DNA from: Archangium lipolyticum
GTDB lineage: Bacteria; Myxococcota; Myxococcia; Myxococcales; Myxococcaceae
Length of the DNA: 58,642 bases
Direction: 5' to 3'
Assembly (NCBI RefSeq): GCF_024623785.1
Contig: NZ_JANKBZ010000051.1
Span: 1-58,642 of the forward strand
Shown here: positions 1 to 8,044 of the stretch, in pieces
How the letters are laid out: each line of letters starts with the position of its first letter
Position numbering within the stretch: position 1 is the first letter of the stretch
Program-made: the position numbers and the translations under genes
Notes under the pieces: model-generated
What the model was told of the DNA's origin: nothing
Databases searched by the model: none
The model's input: only the letters and a program-made list of their open reading frames with translations

Positions 1-12
1 CTTCCAGGGTGC

Positions 13-119
13 GTTCCACTTGCCCGGAATCGGTGTTCCACATGGCCGGAATGGGCGTTCCACATGCTCCGGAATCAGTGTTCCACTTGCCCCGGAATCG
101 GTGTTCCACATGGTCCGGT
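13..119. repeat. tandem 22-23 bp repeats, likely IS21-type element end
   Basis: Five copies of a 22-23 bp unit begin at 13, 35, 57, 80 and 103, each starting GTTCCAC and carrying a CCGGAAT core; the fifth is cut short at about 119. Multiple short terminal repeats of this kind, alternating TGTTCCAC and CCGGAAT, are known from the ends of IS21-family elements. No transposase is in the window; it would lie to the left. The repeats stop one spacer length before the first CRISPR repeat, so the element appears to sit inside or at the end of the array. The family assignment comes from pattern memory and is moderate. Confidence 0.5.
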
Positions 120-154
120 GCACGCAGTAGGAGCTCCGCGTCCTCGTACTCGTC

Positions 155-3100
155 GTTTCAACCCACGCCTCGCTCCGAAGAGCAGGGCGACGAGCGAGCC
201 GCCCGTGTTGGTCTCGGCGAAGATGTTTCAACCCACGCCCCGCTCCGAAGAGCAGGGCGACCCAGCGAGCCCTTCGGGATGATGAACACCGGGAAGTTTC
301 AACCCACGCCCCGCTCCGAAGAGCAGGGCGACCTGGGGTCCAGAGTCCACGGTCGCCCTGTACCTGGTTTCAACCCACGCCCCGCTCCGAAGAGCAGGGC
401 GACCGAGCTGCTCTCCTTGCGCCTCACCGCCTTGTGGTTTCAACCCACGCCCCGCTCCAAAGAGCAGGGCGACTCCGCCGCCGGCACCCGCGCGAGCGCC
501 GAGGAGGAGTTTCAACCCACGCCCCGCTCCGAAGAGCAGGGCGACTTCGGCGCCGTGACGAAGCTTCTACGTGAGGTGTTTCAACCCACGCCCGCTCCGA
601 AGAGCAGGGCGACAGAAGTTCCGCTCGCGGTCCGCGTAGAAGGTGAGGTTTCAACCCACGCCCCGCTCCGAAGAGCAGGGCGACAGAAGTTCCGCTCGCG
701 GTCCGCGTAGAAGGTGAGGTTTCAACCCACGCCCCGCTCCGAAGAGCAGGGCGACCTCTCCTTCTGCGGCGCGATGCCGCGGGTGATGTTTCAACCCACG
801 CCCCGCTCCGAAGAGCAGGGCGACGGGAGCCCTGGGGCGACTGGAGCGCGATGATGGTGTTTCAACCCATGCCCCGCGCCGAAGAGCAGGGCGACTCGCC
901 GGGGCGATGTCCACTGCTGACGTTGTAGAGGTTTCAACCCACGCCCCGCTCCGAAGAGCAGGGCGACCGTCACCGCGAAGAACATGCTGGTGTGGGACAA
1001 GTTTCAACCCACGCCCCGCGCCGAAGAGCAGGGCGACACAGGACGTGTCTCCGGTGGTGGACGCGTTGGAGTTTCAACCCACGCCCCGCTCCGAAGAGCA
1101 GGGCGACTCTCTGCTCAGGCGTCTCGTGAAGGCCCAGCTCAAGTTTCAACCCACGCCCCGCTCTGAAGAGCAGGGCGACCTCCGCTCTCCACGTCAGGAA
1201 CGACATCCAACGCGTTTCAACCCACGCCCCGCGCCGAAGAGCAGGGCGACCGCACCGCGCGTGGAGCCACCATGACGCAGAACCTGTTTCAACCCACGCC
1301 CCGCTCCGAAGAGCAGGGCGACAAAGTTCCGCTCGCGGTCCGCGTAGAACGTCAAGTTTCAACCCACGCCCCGCGCCGAAGAGCAGGGCGACCACGATGA
1401 GCCGCCGAGTCACCAACGTGGACCCGTTTCAACCCACGCCCCGCGCCGAAGAGCAGGGCGACAAAAGCAGGCGCGGACGGGCAATGCGACGATGCAGTTT
1501 CAACCCACGCCCCGCTCCGAAGAGCAGGGCGACCGCAGCCGGTGAGCAGTGCCAGGGGGAAGAGGGTTTCAACCCACGCCCCGCTCCGAAGAGCAGGGCG
1601 ACGCCGCGTGCGGGCAGCAGTCAGGGGCGCCCGAGGGTTTCAACCCACGCCCCGCTCCGAAGAGCAGGGCGACCTGCTCACCCCGGGCGGCTTCGATGCC
1701 GGCTGGATGTTTCAACCCACGCCCCGCTCCGAAGAGCAGGGCGACCTTCGCTGGGTGTTGGTGATGAAGGTCCACGATCCGTTTCAACCCACGCCCCGCT
1801 CCGAAGAGCAGGGCGGCCAGGAGGCGTCGAGACATGCCACCACGGCGTTCCAGTTTCAATCCATGCCCCGCTCCGAAGAGCAGGGCGACTCCGGCTCGTC
1901 AACCTGGTGCGCTACAGCTCGAAGTTTCAACCCACGCCTCGCTCCGAAGAGCAGGGCGACCAGCTCCTTGCGGGCGTGCCCGTTCCACAGCGCGTTTCAA
2001 CCCACGCCCCGCTCCGAAGAGCAGGGCGACGTCTTGGGGTAGCTGCCGATGACGCACTCATAGACGTTTCAACCCACGCCCCGCTCCGAAGAGCAGGGCG
2101 ACCTTCGCCTCGGACTCGTAGTCCAGGGCGTCCGCGTTGCAACCCACGCCCCGCTCCGAAGAGCAGGGCGACTTCGCCCCGCGCATGGAGCCACCATGAC
2201 CAACCTGTTTCAACCCACGCCCCGCTCCGAAGAGCAGGGCGACCAAGGGACACAGCACGGAATCCAGGTGGGAGACGTTTCAACCCACGCCCCGCTCCGA
2301 AGAGCAGGGCGACCTCGTGGGTGGTGATAAGGCGGTGCAGGACGTGAAGTTTCAACCCACGCCCCGCTCCGAAGAGCAGGGCGACCTGACGGGCCGCGGA
2401 CGCGTCCGCTTGGCTCTTGTTTCAACCCACGCCCCGCTCCGAAGAGCAGGGCGACTTGGTCACCTTCACAAGGCGGCCGGTCCTCTCGTAGTTTCAACCC
2501 ACGCCCCACTCCGAAGAGCAGGGCGACAAGGCGTTCTCGGTGCCTACGCGGCGGACGGGAAGTTTCAACCCACGCCCCGCTCCGAAGAGCAGGGCGACAT
2601 CTGCGCCAGCCCCTGCATCTGGCCGAGCTCTCCGTTTCAACCCACGCCCCGCTCCGAAGAGCAGGGCGACTCCGACTGGTCGTAGCTGTAGCGCGCCTCC
2701 ACGGCGTTTCAACCCACGCCCCGCTCTGAAGAGCAGGGCGACGAGGGGGAGGGTGGCGGGGCGGCAGAAGAGGAGGTTTCAACCCACGCCCCGCTCCGAA
2801 GAGCAGGGCGACTGAGTTTCCCCGTCTACTGGCTCGGCTAGTACCAGTTTCAACCCACGCCCCGCTCCGAAGAGCAGGGCGACCGGCGACGGAGTTGTTG
2901 CGGTTGGCGAGGGGTTGCAGTTTCAACCCACGCCCCGCTCCGAAGAGCAGGGCGACGTGGGGACTCGCACGCCATCCTCGAGCTGGACATGGTTTCAACC
3001 CACGCCCCGCTCCGAAGAGCAGGGCGACCGGCCGTCTCGGACTTCCACAGCAGCCAGGAGAGGTTTCAACCCACGCCTCGCTCCGAAGAGCAGGGCGACC

Positions 3101-3386
3101 GGCCGTCTCGGACTTCCACAGCAGCCAGGAGAGGTTTCAACCCACGCCTCGCTCCGAAGAGCAGGGCGACTCCATAGCCATGACGAGCTCGTCAGGGTGC
3201 TGTTGTTTCAACCCACGCCCCGCTCCGAAGAGCAGGGCGACCGGCTAGGCCGCGCTTGGACGCGAGGAAGATCTCCGGTTTCAACCCACGCCCCGCTCCG
3301 AAGAGCAGGGCGACGCGACGCCGGCTGACGTGGACCTGGAGTACAAGGAGTTTCAACCCACGCCCCGCTCCGAAGAGCAGGGCGAC
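155..3386 (-). CRISPR. type I-C CRISPR array, 46 repeats and 45 spacers
   Basis: A 37-nt repeat recurs every 69-73 nt from 155 to 3386. On the plus strand it begins GTTTCAACCCACG and ends AGCAGGGCGAC; the minus strand therefore starts GTCGCCC and ends GTTGAAAC, the usual crRNA orientation for type I-C, so transcription runs leftwards from the leader next to cas2. In that orientation CGCCCTGCTC and GAGCGGGGCG form a 10-bp hairpin (one G-T wobble) closed by a TTCG loop. Spacers are 32-35 nt. Variants: 578-613 lacks one C (36 nt); 859, 1001, 1214, 1356 and 1426 carry GCGCC for GCTCC; 155, 1924, 3063 and 3134 carry CGCCTCG; 2136 starts GTTGCAAC; 1781 ends GGCGGC. Spacer 614-647 equals 685-718, and 3029-3062 equals 3100-3133. 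Confidence 0.98.
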
Positions 3387-3575
3387 CGCGAGTGACGTAA
3401 CACACGGAACCCACTGAGGAAAGTAGCCGATTTTCGCGAACCTGGCTTCAGGTGACGACCGTGGGCTGGGCGTACTCCCGCAGCGCTTGGCCCAAACGAG
3501 TGATTTCGGTGAGTTACACGCTGCGCGAACCTACGGCGCGTAGCGCATCGGCCGGGGTTCGCGCTCCAGTCCGCC
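3387..3575 (-). promoter_or_regulatory. CRISPR leader and cas/array intergenic region
   Basis: This stretch between the cas2 stop and the first repeat read from the leader side should hold the array promoter and leader. It contains a perfect 9-bp inverted repeat, GCGCGAACC at 3523-3531 and GGTTCGCGC at 3556-3564, and a third CGCGAACC at 3435-3442. The pair could form a stem-loop ending the cas transcript, or be a binding site. The last 60 nt before the array are the least GC-rich part. No coding sequence is supported here. Confidence 0.7.
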
Positions 3576-3866
3576 CTACACGACCAGAGGTCCGGTGGGG
3601 TCCAGGGGACGACGGACTCCGTAGTGCTCGATCCGCTGTGCATCAGCGATCGACACATAATAGAAACGTAGACTGCCACGCTGGGAGTCGTACTCGGACA
3701 GCAGCTTGTTCTTGAGGACGACCCAGTTTTTGGCTTCCAGCCGACACTCGAAGACGGAGTACTGCACCCGTACGCCATAGTTCTTGCAGGCCTCCGCGAT
3801 ATGGCGGAGGCGGCGGGCTCCAGTCGAATCCTGGTTGGACACATCGTAGCAGACGATGACGAACAT
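3576..3866 (-). CDS. cas2: CRISPR-associated endonuclease Cas2 (type I-C)
   Basis: A 96-residue Cas2, the usual length, starting MFVIVCYDVSNQD with the conserved Asp of the first beta strand (YDV), then the RRLRHIAEACKNYG helix and the VQYSVFECRL strand typical of the ferredoxin-like fold. In working systems Cas2 dimers bridge Cas1 dimers in the spacer integration complex. It is the last cas gene, 6 nt after the cas1 remnant stop and 189 nt from the array. The frame is intact, but its partner Cas1 looks broken, so this Cas2 probably no longer supports acquisition unless a second cas1 exists elsewhere in the genome. Confidence 0.95.
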   Translation of the reverse strand: MFVIVCYDVSNQDSTGARRLRHIAEACKNYGVRVQYSVFECRLEAKNWVVLKNKLLSEYDSQRGSLRFYYVSIADAQRIEHYGVRRPLDPTGPLVV

Positions 3867-3872
3867 AGATTG

Positions 3873-4647
3873 CTACCCCATGGAGAAGGGGGGATAGACG
3901 TCCAAATCCTTTCGCAAGGTGCGCGCCAGGAGCAGAGCCTGCAGGTGGGGCATGCGGCTCCAGGGGGGCGTTCTGCTGGAGGAACTCGTGACGCAACTCT
4001 CCGCGTTTGTTCTCCTGCCAGGAGGTGAGAAATGTCTTTCGGCCAGCGTCCGTGAGCCTCCAGGCCTCGTTGGGCTTCTCGACGAAGTCCTCGGGGCCGA
4101 GCTGACCACGATTCACCAGGGACAGGACGAAGCGATCCACCAGTGGGACACGGAACTCCTCCATCAGGTCGAGTGCCAACGAGAGTCGTCCGGGTCGCTC
4201 CTCGTGGAGGAATCCCACGGCGGGGTCCAAGCCCACTCCTGCGAGGGCTGCGGCGCAATCCTGCATCAGCAGGGCATATCCGAAGGAGAGCAGCGCGTTG
4301 ATGCGATCCTTCGGTGGACGGTGTGAGCGTCCGCCAAAGCGGAAAGCCTCCTCTTGGCGCTTCACCAGCAGGGAGAAGACGGAAAAGTAGTCGCGGGCAG
4401 CCATGCCTTCCTGGCCACGGACCTCTTCCACGGAAGTGGCGCGGGAAAGGGCGCGCAAGTGGAGCGCGAGCCGGTCACAGATCTTTGCGAAGGCAGGCTT
4501 GCGCTCCTCGGCCGCATCTCGGCGGGCGTGGAGGAGGAACCTGCGTGCGTTGGCGACCTTGCCGACGACCATGGCGCGTGCCAGTTCCAGCGTCCGGATG
4601 ACGCAAACTGCTATGCACTTGTCAAAGAGCGCTTCTCTGGACAGTCT
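3873..4647 (-). pseudogene. cas1: cas1 remnant: 5' end deleted and 3' end frameshifted
   Basis: Translation from just after the cas7 TAA (4648-4650), in the cas7 frame, gives Cas1 sequence from about residue 85-90 onwards (TLELARAMVVGKVANARRF), with active-site neighbourhoods GQEGMAARDYF and LHEERPGRLSLALDLMEEFR present. No start codon, no N-terminal beta domain and no cas4 lie between cas7 and this point. Near the end the frame is lost at a run of six C (minus strand; G run at 3963-3968): with five C the protein would continue into PHLQALLLARTL and DLDVYPPF, the normal type I-C Cas1 C-terminus, ending at the TAG at 3873-3875. The first ATG (4572) would give a protein lacking the N-terminus and running in the wrong frame over cas2. 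A sequencing error could explain the single base but not the missing 5' end. Confidence 0.85.
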
Positions 4648-5589
4648 TTAGAGCGTCCGCTCGACGAGATTGATTCCGTTGGGGACGGAGCCCACTGTCA
4701 CCTCGTAGTCAGAGAAGTCGCGCGCGGGCCGCGAGCTGTCCTTGCGGCTGACCTTCACTAGGTCGAACAGCCGGTGGGCAGGGGCATTGCCAAGAGCGCT
4801 CTCGTGCTCGAAGACGATGAGGCGCCGCGAGGCCATCAGCCCGCGCGCGGCACTGCGATCATGCTCGAACATCTGGCCGAGCGCCTGCCACAGCAGCTCC
4901 AGGTCCTCGGGGCCGAAGCGCGTTTGTCTGGCCAGCGCGGGTGAGATGAATCCGTGGGTTCGGTAGAGCCCATAAGGCACCATCGTCTTGCGGCCCATGG
5001 TGCGGTTGTCTCCGCCCTGCTGGTCCGCTTCCTTCTGGGTGGCCACTGCCATGCGGGTGATGGCGTGCTCCAGACTGATGATGGGGTCCACCGAGCGACC
5101 GAAGGTGAGTTGGACCGGGCCGCGAACCTGGCCAGCGTTGTTCTCCTTGAGGGACATCACCGCCCCGAAGGTGCGGATGTCATAGAAACTGCGGCACATC
5201 CAGTCGCGTGCCTTTTCCACTACATCGCCGTCCGAGGCTTTCTTCGCCGGCTTCTTCGCGGCCTTCTTCTTGCCGCCCTCCTCGGTCCTGGAGGCATCCT
5301 CGCCATCGTCGGCGGCGGGGGCTTCGAGGCCTAGGGCCGCATAGGCGCGGCCCTGTTGTTGGCTGAGCACGGCCTTTTCCTTGATGTAGATGTCGTAGCC
5401 CTCCTGGCCGTTCCGTGCGAGCTGCACGAAGTTACGCACCTTGCGCTTGAGGCAGACGTCCGTCACCAGTCCGTGGCCGGTTTCCGGATCCACGCGCGGC
5501 AGGTTGCCCGCGTCGGGGTCGCCGTTGGGGTTGCCATCCTTCACATCGAAGAGGAGGACGAAGTCATAGCGATTCTTGAGTTCGGACAT
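4648..5589 (-). CDS. cas7: Cascade backbone protein Cas7 (Csd2, type I-C)
   Basis: 313 residues starting [26 protein letters not shown]; the [15 protein letters not shown] segment is the Csd2/Cas7 signature. Cas7 polymerises along the crRNA to make the Cascade backbone. The longer open frame upstream belongs to out-of-frame cas8, so I start at the ATG 40 nt after the cas8 stop. Middle motifs [11 protein letters not shown] and [15 protein letters not shown] are present, as is HGFISPALA. Unusual is a hydrophilic insert at about residues 95-120 with [11 protein letters not shown]. The gene ends NLVERTL-TAA and the cas1 remnant begins at the next codon, so a deletion joins here. Confidence 0.95.
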   Translation of the reverse strand: MSELKNRYDFVLLFDVKDGNPNGDPDAGNLPRVDPETGHGLVTDVCLKRKVRNFVQLARNGQEGYDIYIKEKAVLSQQQGRAYAALGLEAPAADDGEDASRTEEGGKKKAAKKPAKKASDGDVVEKARDWMCRSFYDIRTFGAVMSLKENNAGQVRGPVQLTFGRSVDPIISLEHAITRMAVATQKEADQQGGDNRTMGRKTMVPYGLYRTHGFISPALARQTRFGPEDLELLWQALGQMFEHDRSAARGLMASRRLIVFEHESALGNAPAHRLFDLVKVSRKDSSRPARDFSDYEVTVGSVPNGINLVERTL

Positions 5590-5629
5590 GAAATGCTCCT
5601 GCAAAGGATTGTCGGGAATCGGGAGTGGC

Positions 5630-7360
5630 TCACGCAGCGGTGGGCTCGGAGTTCGCAGTGCGCCCCTCGAAGAACCGATGGCGCTGGTGGTAGTAGCCCA
5701 CTGCGAAGAGGCCCTGATCTTCCAGGCCGAGAGTCGTGGGGAATGTGCGAGCGGGCAGACCCGCGCAGATCTGGTCCTTGAGGCGCTCCAGCCACCTTCC
5801 CTTCTCGTCGGCCTTCGATGCGTGGTGGTTGGAGAGACGCAGGAGTTGGGGAAAGACGATGGCGGGGTGGGCCATGGCCGAGCCGAAGTAGCGATCGCGC
5901 AGGGTCGTGTTGGTCTGGCCCAGGGCGGCGTACTGCAATCGCTCGAGCACGGCGAACAGCCGCCCGAGCAGGTAGGGAACGGCGGTGTTCTTTTCGTCCA
6001 GGGACACGGAGACCTCCAGGGATGGTAGGCCGCTACGAGGCAGCCTCGAGAGGGTGGCCTTGATGAGGGAGACGCGCGTGCGGAGATTCCAGGCGGGGTC
6101 CCCGTCACGTGGTGGAACACGCAGGCGCTGGAGGGCGGCTGCGAGTAGCTCGCGAGGGAAGGGGTGGCCGCGGAGGGCTGCGGACAGGAGCCGGGTGCCG
6201 AGCAGCGGAGGCAGCTCCGCGCGGCCGGGTGGATCCACGGCTTTCAGCAGCATCCAGAGTGGGATGGGCTGGTCCGCGTTTCCCGCCAGCTTCAGGTCCG
6301 CGAAGTAGCGGAGGACGTTTCGCTTGATGTCTCCAACCGTGGCTTCCAACCAGTCGCGTACGACGAGGCGAGCGTTGTTTCCGCTGAGGGTGACTGCATA
6401 GAAAGGAGTGGTGTCGAGGTCGGCGGGCTCCAGACCCCGCAGCGGCGAGCTGGCCAGTTCCATCGCGCGCTGGGCGTCCGGGGCCTCGAAGAGGGAGGTC
6501 AGAATGTCCTCGAAGCCGGTCTCGGTGCGCGTCCAGAAGACGGTTACCGCGCTGTTACCTAGAGCGACACCATGGCGGTAGCGGCGACCTTCCGCGCGTG
6601 CCAGCAGCCAGTTGAGCGCGGTGGTGTAACCCTCGGCGGCGGCTCGCGAGACGGGCGCGTTGGACCCCTGCTCCAGTCCGTGTGAACAGAACGATTCCTC
6701 ATTGAAGGAGACGAGTGAGGTGCCGGAGCTCTGACCTCCGGGCACGTTCTTCACCGCAGGGTGAAGACGGGCGGGCGGTGCCAGTTCGCCAGTGATGAGG
6801 CATCGCACCCGAGAGGCTTCGCCTTGCTGCTCCTCGCGCTCACGCGTGGCCCTCCACCATGCACGCACAGGCTCGCGTTCGTGAACGCAGCGGACCTCGT
6901 CCGGTAGGTAGATGAAGGCGATGTACTCGTCTCCGCCCCATTCCTCACGCGGGCGCCAGGACAGCAAACGAGACAACCACTGGTCTCGGGCTTCGAGGAA
7001 GCGCAGTACGGCCCGGACTCCCTCGTCGCCGGTGGCCTGAGCCAGTTCGGTCACGCGTTCCTGGAACGACTCCATGCACTGCTTCAGTCGCTCCGGATTC
7101 TCCTTCTCCGGGTCTCCCAAGCCGAGGATGTACTTGGCGTTGTCTACGAGGAGTCCAGCGCTGACGCCAGAGGTGCGCCGGGGCAGCCTGGGAATGCGCA
7201 GTGCCTTGGCTCGACCCTGCTCGTCAACCGTGGATTCCAGCGACAAGGGGCGTCCCTCATCATCCACCCGCAGCAGGAAGTGGACGGAGTGCTCCTCGTA
7301 GTCCGGGTCTTCCAACCAGCCCTTCTCGCGGGCCAGCGTATAGAGCGCCTGCAACATCAT
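5630..7360 (-). CDS. cas8c: Cascade large subunit Cas8c (Csd1)
   Basis: 576 residues, normal for Csd1, starting [22 protein letters not shown]; motifs include [14 protein letters not shown] near residue 75, [20 protein letters not shown] near 200 and [14 protein letters not shown], all typical of Cas8c. It recognises the PAM and the target strand in type I-C Cascade. In studied type I-C systems an internal start within cas8c also makes a small Cas11c subunit from the C-terminal part; I could not fix that start here. The ATG overlaps the cas5 TGA (ATGA), indicating translational coupling. Confidence 0.95.
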   Translation of the reverse strand: MMLQALYTLAREKGWLEDPDYEEHSVHFLLRVDDEGRPLSLESTVDEQGRAKALRIPRLPRRTSGVSAGLLVDNAKYILGLGDPEKENPERLKQCMESFQERVTELAQATGDEGVRAVLRFLEARDQWLSRLLSWRPREEWGGDEYIAFIYLPDEVRCVHEREPVRAWWRATREREEQQGEASRVRCLITGELAPPARLHPAVKNVPGGQSSGTSLVSFNEESFCSHGLEQGSNAPVSRAAAEGYTTALNWLLARAEGRRYRHGVALGNSAVTVFWTRTETGFEDILTSLFEAPDAQRAMELASSPLRGLEPADLDTTPFYAVTLSGNNARLVVRDWLEATVGDIKRNVLRYFADLKLAGNADQPIPLWMLLKAVDPPGRAELPPLLGTRLLSAALRGHPFPRELLAAALQRLRVPPRDGDPAWNLRTRVSLIKATLSRLPRSGLPSLEVSVSLDEKNTAVPYLLGRLFAVLERLQYAALGQTNTTLRDRYFGSAMAHPAIVFPQLLRLSNHHASKADEKGRWLERLKDQICAGLPARTFPTTLGLEDQGLFAVGYYHQRHRFFEGRTANSEPTAA

Positions 7361-8019
7361 GGGGTGCCCCCGTTGGCGCGCAGCACCTCGTCTCGTGGTG
7401 GCACGTGAAGGACACCGCCCTTGAGCCGGGCCTCGAAGAAGAGCGGACGTACGGAGAGTTGGCCGTTGGGCCCATAGTCGAAATCGTAGAACATCAGCCC
7501 CAGCGGCCGGTCCACCTCCGGCTGGATGGCGCGGAGCACAGGAGGCGCTGGCTCCACTTCGGCGACAAATTCGCGGCAGCCCAGGTAGGGCTGATGAAAG
7601 GACTGTCCGCGCTCGAGCCTCCGCTCGAACATCTCCTCGAACTTGCGGACGTTTTCTTCCGGCCCCGCCCGCCCGGTCAGCGCGAAGGAGCAGGTGACGA
7701 CATAGTCCACGTCGCGCAGAGCCACGGTGTTGCGCTGGGCCCGGCGCTCCTCCACGTAGAAGTCCCGCACCTTGGGCGAGGCGCGGCTGCCCACCTCGTT
7801 GCGGCGGAAGCTGGTCCACTGGATGGGAGCCAGCACGGCAATTTCATGCACATGCCAGCGAATCGAGGGCTTCCACAGCACTGCCTCCAGGAGCCCGCGT
7901 GCAGCCGAGGGGGTCATGACTTCATAGCTGACACGCTCGGCCTTCATCTCCGGGCGGGTGAAGCAGGCCACTGGCCCCCGCGCCCGGACGCGGAAGCGGC
8001 CACTCTCCCTCTTCATCAT
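7357..8019 (-). CDS. cas5c: pre-crRNA endoribonuclease Cas5c
   Basis: 220 residues with the type I-C Cas5 N-terminus (ARGPVACFTRPEMKAERVSYEV, shown in part as FTRPEMKAERVSY) followed by TPSAARGLLEAVLWKP. In type I-C, which lacks Cas6, Cas5c cuts the repeat hairpin to make crRNAs and then caps the 5' handle in Cascade. The strong hairpin of the repeats in this array fits such a substrate. It lies 25 nt after cas3 and overlaps cas8c by 4 nt. Two Met codons start the frame; the first is taken. Confidence 0.95.
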   Translation of the reverse strand: MMKRESGRFRVRARGPVACFTRPEMKAERVSYEVMTPSAARGLLEAVLWKPSIRWHVHEIAVLAPIQWTSFRRNEVGSRASPKVRDFYVEERRAQRNTVALRDVDYVVTCSFALTGRAGPEENVRKFEEMFERRLERGQSFHQPYLGCREFVAEVEPAPPVLRAIQPEVDRPLGLMFYDFDYGPNGQLSVRPLFFEARLKGGVLHVPPRDEVLRANGGTP

Positions 8020-8044
8020 CGGCAGGGTCCCCCCTTCAGGGACA

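Noticed and set aside
9-3414. Many open frames with repeated Pro/Arg-rich or Gly-Ala-Trp-rich peptides
   Set aside because: They are translations of the CRISPR repeats on both strands, not proteins.
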